14,595 nucleotides of DNA from assembly GCA_030600505.1 (NCBI GenBank), contig JAUVLY010000004.1:1-14595 (forward strand), read 5' to 3'. The translations under genes were made by a program, and so were the position numbers. The DNA is from Candidatus Falkowiibacteriota bacterium. GTDB taxonomy: Bacteria; Patescibacteriota; Patescibacteriia; Patescibacteriales; UBA12075. The notes under the pieces were generated by a model, which saw nothing but the letters and a program-made list of their open reading frames with translations, was not told where the DNA came from and ran no database searches. Positions 11,750-14,595 of this stretch are shown in pieces (the first letter of the stretch is position 1; each line of letters starts with the position of its first letter).

Positions 11750-12760
11750 ACATTGCAGCAAAGGGGTTTACACTTTTAATGGTTATTTTATAATAAATTA
11801 TTACTATTTATTATAACTTTAGCCAATATGAATCAATTTGACCCCAGATATATGCAATTATTAGTTTCTAAATTGGAAAATGTCATTAAAAAGCAGCAAA
11901 CCGTAGTGTCAGTAGCCCGTGAATTAAATGTTTTACGGCAGACAGTACATAAGCATTTAGTTCGCTACAGACGATTTGGCGAAGATGGTATTAAACGAGC
12001 TCAGACTAATAGAAGATACAAGCCGGCTCATAACAAAACTCCGGAAGCCCTAGAGCGATGTGTGATCGAATTAGCTGGACGGTACGGAGCTGACGGCGTG
12101 GAAACCCTGGCTGACAGATTGCAATACGAATATAATACCACTCTTCACCCCGCGACTATCTATCGTATTTTGAAGAGAAATAATATTCGTTACACCAAGT
12201 ATTACGAAGCCACTAAGAAACGATGGAAGAAACAGTTATTTGCCCATAAAATAGCAGGAAAAGAATTACAGATGGATACTAAGTATCCGCACGGCTACAA
12301 GCAGGGCAAGGTAATCTATACCATTATTGACGACGCTAGCAGGTGGGCATTTGTCTGGAGCTATACCAAAGCCAATGCAATTAACACCGAAGATTTTGTT
12401 AAGCGAGTTATCAAAAGAGCGCCCTTTACGATTCAGAAGATACGAACTGACCAAGGAACGGAATTTACAAATCTCAGACTAAGGAAATTATTAAAAAAAT
12501 ACAATATCATTCACCGGAAAAATACTCCATATTGCCCAGAAGAAAACGGTAAGATCGAAAGATTTCATGGCACCCTGAATCAGAAGGCATTTAGATATGG
12601 GTTTCCACCAAATCAGACAATTGACCAAATGCAGTACAAGCTAACTTTATTCATGCATTACTACAATTACCAGAAAAAACACCGAGGATTAGGGATGGAC
12701 GGAAAAACACCCATGGAAAGACTATATGAACTAGCAAGTGTAAACTTGACGCTGCAATGT
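11750..12760 (+). mobile_element. IS481-type insertion sequence (IRL 11750-11775, IRR 12736-12760)
   Basis: The left end starts ACATTGCAGC and ends TTTACACTT (11750-11775). The right end, read inward on the opposite strand, has the same ACATTGCAGC...TTTACACTT at 12760-12736, with a 6-7 base variable centre. The outer 10 and inner 9 bases match perfectly. Between them lies one DDE transposase gene with IS481-like features. The exact termini may be a few bases further out (TGT at 11745 and its complement near 12764-12766). No target-site duplication is evident. The transposase frame crosses the right repeat and stops 129 bases outside, so either the end is defined differently or the stop is supplied by flanking DNA. 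Confidence 0.82.
11767..11794 (+). promoter_or_regulatory. transposase promoter, -35 box within the left inverted repeat
   Basis: TTTACA (11767-11772), a 16-bp spacer and TATAAT (11789-11794) form a good promoter. The -35 lies inside IRL, so transposase bound to its own end could repress transcription. The ATG at 11828 is 34 bases after the -10 box. Confidence 0.65.
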
Positions 12761-12889
12761 CACACAACACCCGTGCTAATTTTCATGGTTCGATTTTTAC
12801 CCGTCCGACTTGTCCCTCGAAGCCTTGGCGTAGCGGGAAGCCGAAGGCGTAGGCGGGCCCCCATCCTGTGCTTAATAAAAACTGTGTAA
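11828..12889 (+). CDS. IS481-family DDE transposase, with a 42-residue read-through tail
   Basis: The ORF has 353 residues. An N-terminal helix-turn-helix region (~25-65, 'QTVVSVARELNVLRQTVHKHL') and a second winged-helix part (~70-125) lead to the RNase H-like catalytic core. There Asp150 ('LQMDTKYPH'), Asp208 ('RTDQGTEF') and Glu244 ('ENGKIERFHG') form a DD(35)E triad with exact 35-residue spacing. The typical end 'MERLYELASVNLTLQC' reaches Cys311, whose codon is the last triplet of the right inverted repeat. Residues 312-353 (including 'RSLGVAGSRRRRRAPIL') are therefore encoded by flanking repeat DNA and are not transposase-like. The core has no frameshift and looks active. The strong basic tail could affect stability or be harmless. 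It catalyses cut-and-paste or copy-type movement of the IS. Confidence 0.92.
   Translation: MNQFDPRYMQLLVSKLENVIKKQQTVVSVARELNVLRQTVHKHLVRYRRFGEDGIKRAQTNRRYKPAHNKTPEALERCVIELAGRYGADGVETLADRLQYEYNTTLHPATIYRILKRNNIRYTKYYEATKKRWKKQLFAHKIAGKELQMDTKYPHGYKQGKVIYTIIDDASRWAFVWSYTKANAINTEDFVKRVIKRAPFTIQKIRTDQGTEFTNLRLRKLLKKYNIIHRKNTPYCPEENGKIERFHGTLNQKAFRYGFPPNQTIDQMQYKLTLFMHYYNYQKKHRGLGMDGKTPMERLYELASVNLTLQCHTTPVLIFMVRFLPVRLVPRSLGVAGSRRRRRAPILCLIKTV
12819..12857. repeat. tandem, GC-rich GAAGCC...GGCGTAG repeat next to the IS right end
   Basis: GAAGCCTTGGCGTAGCGG (12819-12836) is followed immediately by GAAGCCGAAGGCGTAGGCGG (12837-12856). The units can also pair (CCTTGGC with GCCGAAGG). The block is far more GC-rich than its surroundings and resembles short dispersed GC-rich repeats common in intergenic DNA of Patescibacteria (from memory, not searched). 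It is read in frame by the transposase tail. Confidence 0.6.
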
Positions 12890-12893
12890 ATAG

Positions 12894-12942
12894 ACCCACA
12901 GGCCTGCGGGTAGCAAGAAAGAGCTAAAACAGCTCTTTTTTT
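12894..12942 (+). terminator. palindrome followed by an intrinsic terminator
   Basis: ACCCACAGGCCTGCGGGT (12894-12911) is a near-perfect palindrome. Directly after it, AAAGAGCT (12918-12925), loop AAAAC and AGCTCTTT (12931-12938) run into a T tract ending at 12942. The second part is a typical intrinsic terminator and stops transcription from the IS side before the TetR promoter. Confidence 0.78.
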
Positions 12943-12982
12943 GTTGGTTTGAATTTTGGACGAATAGTTGACTTATTTTTTG

Positions 12983-13011
12983 TTGACTTATTTTCTATTG
13001 TGTTATATGCT
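12983..13011 (+). promoter_or_regulatory. promoter of the tetR-type operon, with a tandemly duplicated -35 region
   Basis: TTGACT (12983-12988), a 17-bp spacer and TATGCT (13006-13011) fit a promoter with start near 13018. A second TTGACTTATTTT lies exactly 15 bases upstream (12968-12979), so the -35 region is duplicated in tandem. The TetR operator begins at 13021, just at or after the start point. Confidence 0.65.
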
Positions 13012-13020
13012 ATTAATATC

Positions 13021-13040
13021 TACTAACCGCTCGGTTAGTA
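13021..13040. promoter_or_regulatory. TetR-type operator palindrome
   Basis: TACTAACCG (13021-13029) and CGGTTAGTA (13032-13040) are perfect 9-base inverted arms around CT. The ACCG..CGGT core is common among TetR/AcrR operators. It lies right at the predicted transcription start, 57 bases before the tetR-like gene, so simple autorepression is expected. Confidence 0.8.
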
Positions 13041-13041
13041 A

Positions 13042-13072
13042 ACCCCGCAAAACCACTTTGTGGTAGCGGGGT
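13042..13072 (+). other. strong hairpin in the tetR leader
   Basis: ACCCCGC (13042-13048) pairs with GCGGGGT (13066-13072) and ACCAC (13052-13056) with GTGGT (13060-13064), around a TTT loop and a small internal loop. There is no T run behind it, so it is not a simple terminator. It would form in the leader RNA 24 bases before the ATG. It may be a leader structure or another short dispersed repeat. Confidence 0.65.
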
Positions 13073-13096
13073 GAATTAAATCATAATAATAAAAAT

Positions 13097-13684
13097 ATGG
13101 AAAATACTAAGATACAAAAGCAAGACATTATCCAAGACACTAAGAAGCAAATTATTGATATTGCCCGACAACTTTTTTCCGACTATAGTTATTTAGGTGT
13201 TTCTATGAGTGATATTGCCAAAAAAGTTAATATTACAAAAGGCGCTCTATATTATCACTTCACCGGTAAGGTGGAAATTTATCAAGAGGTGCTTGATGAA
13301 GTCTTTGTCGGCTTAAGCTCGGCGATTGTCAGGGCAGCCAACGAGAAAGACGCTAAAGGGAAAATATTTGCCTTAGTAAAAAATTATTTGGATTTTGGCT
13401 TTAAAGAAAAAAATCTTATTAAAGCCTTAACTTTAAAGTTATCACCGGCTAATCGCCAAATAAGCGAATATATTATCAGATCAAGAGAGCAAACAATTAA
13501 TTTAATCCAGCCGATAATTAAAGAAGCATTTGTAAATAAAAAAGCAATAAAAAAGGCAGATAGCCGTATGCTTTCTTCTTTATTAATGGGAATGATGGAT
13601 GGCTTGCTTTTGGAATATTCATTATTGAATAAAAAAATTAATTCAAGAAAAGTTTCAAATCAAATTATTACAGTATTATTTTAA
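13097..13684 (+). CDS. TetR/AcrR-family transcriptional regulator
   Basis: This protein has 195 residues. The N-terminal DNA-binding domain (~15-62) has the family pattern 'KKQIIDIARQLFSDYSYLGV', 'SMSDIAKKVNITKGALYYHF' and 'KVEIYQEVL'. The C-terminal helical ligand-binding/dimer domain (~70-195) is variable and gives no hint of the inducer. A perfect palindrome at 13021-13040 is the likely binding site. The next gene starts three bases after its stop, and a patatin-like gene remnant follows, so the original operon was probably regulator, conserved cysteine-containing protein and patatin phospholipase. It would repress this operon, possibly in response to a lipid-like ligand (inference from the patatin neighbour only). 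Confidence 0.92.
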   Translation: MENTKIQKQDIIQDTKKQIIDIARQLFSDYSYLGVSMSDIAKKVNITKGALYYHFTGKVEIYQEVLDEVFVGLSSAIVRAANEKDAKGKIFALVKNYLDFGFKEKNLIKALTLKLSPANRQISEYIIRSREQTINLIQPIIKEAFVNKKAIKKADSRMLSSLLMGMMDGLLLEYSLLNKKINSRKVSNQIITVLF

Positions 13685-13687
13685 CAT

Positions 13688-14089
13688 ATGGAATATACAA
13701 AATATCAAGATAGAAAGTGGCTGCATTTAATTTCCGCTCCTTTTGTCTATAGCATGATCATCCCTTTGGTTTTTTTTGATATTGCCATAGAAATTTATCA
13801 TAATATTTGCTTTAGATTATATGGGATTCCTTTGGTAAAAAGATCAAGATATATAAAAATTGATCGCTATAAATTAAAGTATCTTAGCTGGGATGATAAA
13901 ATAAACTGCGCCTATTGTGGCTATGGAAATGGGCTGGTAAATTACGCGCAAGCGATAGGCGCCAAGACAGAAGAATATTGGTGCGGAATCAAACATAAGA
14001 AAGATGATAATTTTATTGAGCCAAAGCATCATCAAGAGTTCGCGGATTATGGCGATGGAGAAGGCTTGAAAGAAAAATTTAATTATTAA
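13688..14089 (+). CDS. conserved membrane-associated protein with CxYCGY and CGIKH motifs, unknown function
   Basis: This protein has 133 residues. One hydrophobic helix (~14-37) near the N-terminus is followed by 'YHNICFRLYGIPLVKRSRYI', 'KIDRYKLKYLSWDDKINCAYCGYGNGL' (wording split across ~57-82) and 'EEYWCGIKHKKDDNFIEPKHHQEF'. The cysteines and histidines (two Cys in CAYC, one in WCGIKH, HH further on) look like a metal-binding or redox site on one side of the membrane. I recall this as a widely conserved protein without an assigned function, found in diverse bacteria, but cannot name a family. It is spaced three bases from the TetR gene, so it is very probably in the same operon. The start fits directly behind that stop. 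Confidence 0.7.
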   Translation: MEYTKYQDRKWLHLISAPFVYSMIIPLVFFDIAIEIYHNICFRLYGIPLVKRSRYIKIDRYKLKYLSWDDKINCAYCGYGNGLVNYAQAIGAKTEEYWCGIKHKKDDNFIEPKHHQEFADYGDGEGLKEKFNY

Positions 14090-14090
14090 C

Positions 14091-14348
14091 AATACGCAGC
14101 ATAAAAAGAAACTTAAAATCGGTTTAACCTTAAATAGCGGCGGCGCTAAGGGCTTAGCGCATATTGGCGTTATTAAAATTTTGGAAAAAAATAATATCCC
14201 AATTGATTTTATCGCCGGTTCCAGCATTGGTGCTTTAGTTGGTTAGAATATTTTTTTTAATGATTAAGAGACTCAGGGGCTAATAAACGCGGGATAAAAG
14301 GCAGCTGCCCAAGCCCTTTCTCAAATAAAAGATTTTATTAAAAAATAA
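14091..14348 (+). pseudogene. patatin-like phospholipase, internally deleted and frameshifted
   Basis: From 14091 the frame reads 'KKKLKIGLTLNSGGAKGLAH', then 'IGVIKILEKNNIPIDFIAGS' and 'SIGALVG'. These are the patatin oxyanion-hole region and the nucleophile elbow (GSSIG, Ser in the centre). A TAG stop follows at 14244-14246. No ATG, GTG or TTG lies between the upstream in-frame TGA (14067) and this segment; only ATT (14082, 14085) is available. After the stop the frame at 14301-14348 reads 'AAAQALSQIKDFIKK' and stop, which resembles the extreme C-terminus of patatin proteins. The few hundred bases that would hold the catalytic Asp and the rest of the fold are missing, so this is a broken gene. 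The homologous intact enzyme would hydrolyse membrane lipids. Confidence 0.78.
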
Positions 14349-14365
14349 GATAATAATACAAAATT

Positions 14366-14595
14366 ATGCCTAAACTTAAAAAAGCTCGATTCTCAAAAAA
14401 TTATATAGAAGATATAATGGCCGGTATTTTAAGAAAAAGCGCCGGAAAGCCTTTGTATTTGTTTTTATCCAGCGCGATTGTAAGAAAAAATATTATAAAA
14501 TATGTTGACAAGAATTTTTACGTGTCTATTTTAAATGATAAAATTTTTCCTCTTCTAGTAAACAAAGATAAGTACTACATTGCCAAAAGCGCTAT
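14366..14595 (+). CDS. start of an unrecognised gene (cut by the window edge)
   Basis: An open frame begins at ATG 14366, 17 bases after the patatin remnant's stop, and runs 76 codons to the window end without a stop. The start reads 'MPKLKKARFSKNYIEDIMAG' and continues 'ILRKSAGKPLYLFLSSAIVR', rich in Lys and Ile. I do not recognise a family. No signal peptide or membrane helix is evident, and only a weakly hydrophobic stretch ('LYLFLSSAIV') is seen. No promoter is obvious between it and the patatin remnant, so it may have belonged to the same operon. Confidence is limited by truncation. Confidence 0.5.
   Translation, partial: MPKLKKARFSKNYIEDIMAGILRKSAGKPLYLFLSSAIVRKNIIKYVDKNFYVSILNDKIFPLLVNKDKYYIAKSA

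Noticed and set aside
12785..12793. GGTTCGATT beyond the IS as a duplicated tRNA-Trp 3' end (att site)
   Set aside because: Only nine bases match the T-loop region, which is near-universal in tRNAs, and the following acceptor-stem bases do not match.
13042..13072. Leader hairpin as an intrinsic terminator or attenuator
   Set aside because: The stem is strong but has no T run after it, and no alternative pairing partner was found upstream in the leader.
1..14595. CRISPR array, rRNA or alternative genetic code
   Set aside because: No regularly spaced repeats or rRNA-like sequence were seen. Genes lack internal TGA and the MNT gene ends with TGA, so standard code 11 is adequate.

Overview
The window reads as part of a Candidate Phyla Radiation (Patescibacteria) genome, probably from the parcubacterial side. 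The reasons are indirect. The DNA is AT-rich and every gene lies on the + strand. Most starts lack a recognisable Shine-Dalgarno sequence. Several proteins belong to types I know mainly from this radiation: the paired C-terminal 'NGEAWYVNP...YFLGRPADAF' repeats of the giant surface protein, the 'GDPDGTYYTGGTPLFDE' lipoprotein, and a tandem pair of ferredoxin-containing MinD-like ATPases. TGA is used as a stop (10937-10939), so the recoded UGA=Gly lineages are unlikely. No database search was possible.

Layout. 1-1300: the end of one MinD-like ATPase, a complete second one carrying two [4Fe-4S] motifs, a 25-residue glycine-rich microprotein, and a terminator. 1402-5359: copy 1 of a structured ~140-nt repeat, then a 1262-residue exported protein that joins a degenerate sulfatase domain to a PhoD-like metallophosphatase and cell-surface repeats. 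5378-6147: a HigBA-type toxin-antitoxin pair with an operator palindrome over its promoter. 6229-7740: a membrane cytochrome b-like protein and formamidopyrimidine-DNA glycosylase. 7761-8579: copy 2 of the structured repeat, then an undecaprenyl-phosphate sugar-phosphate transferase. 8608-9682: a promoter, rubrerythrin and desulfoferrodoxin, which form a peroxide/superoxide reduction unit. 9820-10650: repeats, ribosomal protein bL33 (too short to stand out as an ORF), a lipoprotein and tRNA-Trp. 10652-11609: an MNT/HEPN toxin-antitoxin pair starting one base after the tRNA, then an orphan AbrB/MazE-like protein behind nested palindromes. 11750-12760: an IS481-type insertion sequence whose transposase reads out of the element. 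12983-14595: a TetR regulator with its operator, a conserved cysteine-containing protein, a patatin gene with its middle deleted, and the start of an unrecognised gene.

Functional links. The redox genes (ferredoxin ATPases, cytochrome b-like protein, rubrerythrin, desulfoferrodoxin) and fpg fit an anaerobe or microaerophile handling oxidative damage. The surface phosphatase and the sugar transferase are envelope functions, and both are preceded by the same structured repeat in the same orientation. The region from tRNA-Trp to the window end looks accessory: toxin-antitoxin genes, an IS, repeats and a broken gene.

The strongest candidate for something undescribed is the repeated element at 1402-1541 and 7761-7901. 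Both copies fold into the same four-helix, cloverleaf-like junction. Nearly all substitutions inside the helices preserve pairing, including four full base-pair swaps, while the tip of the long arm is identical. No stretch above about 300 bases is without a feature.
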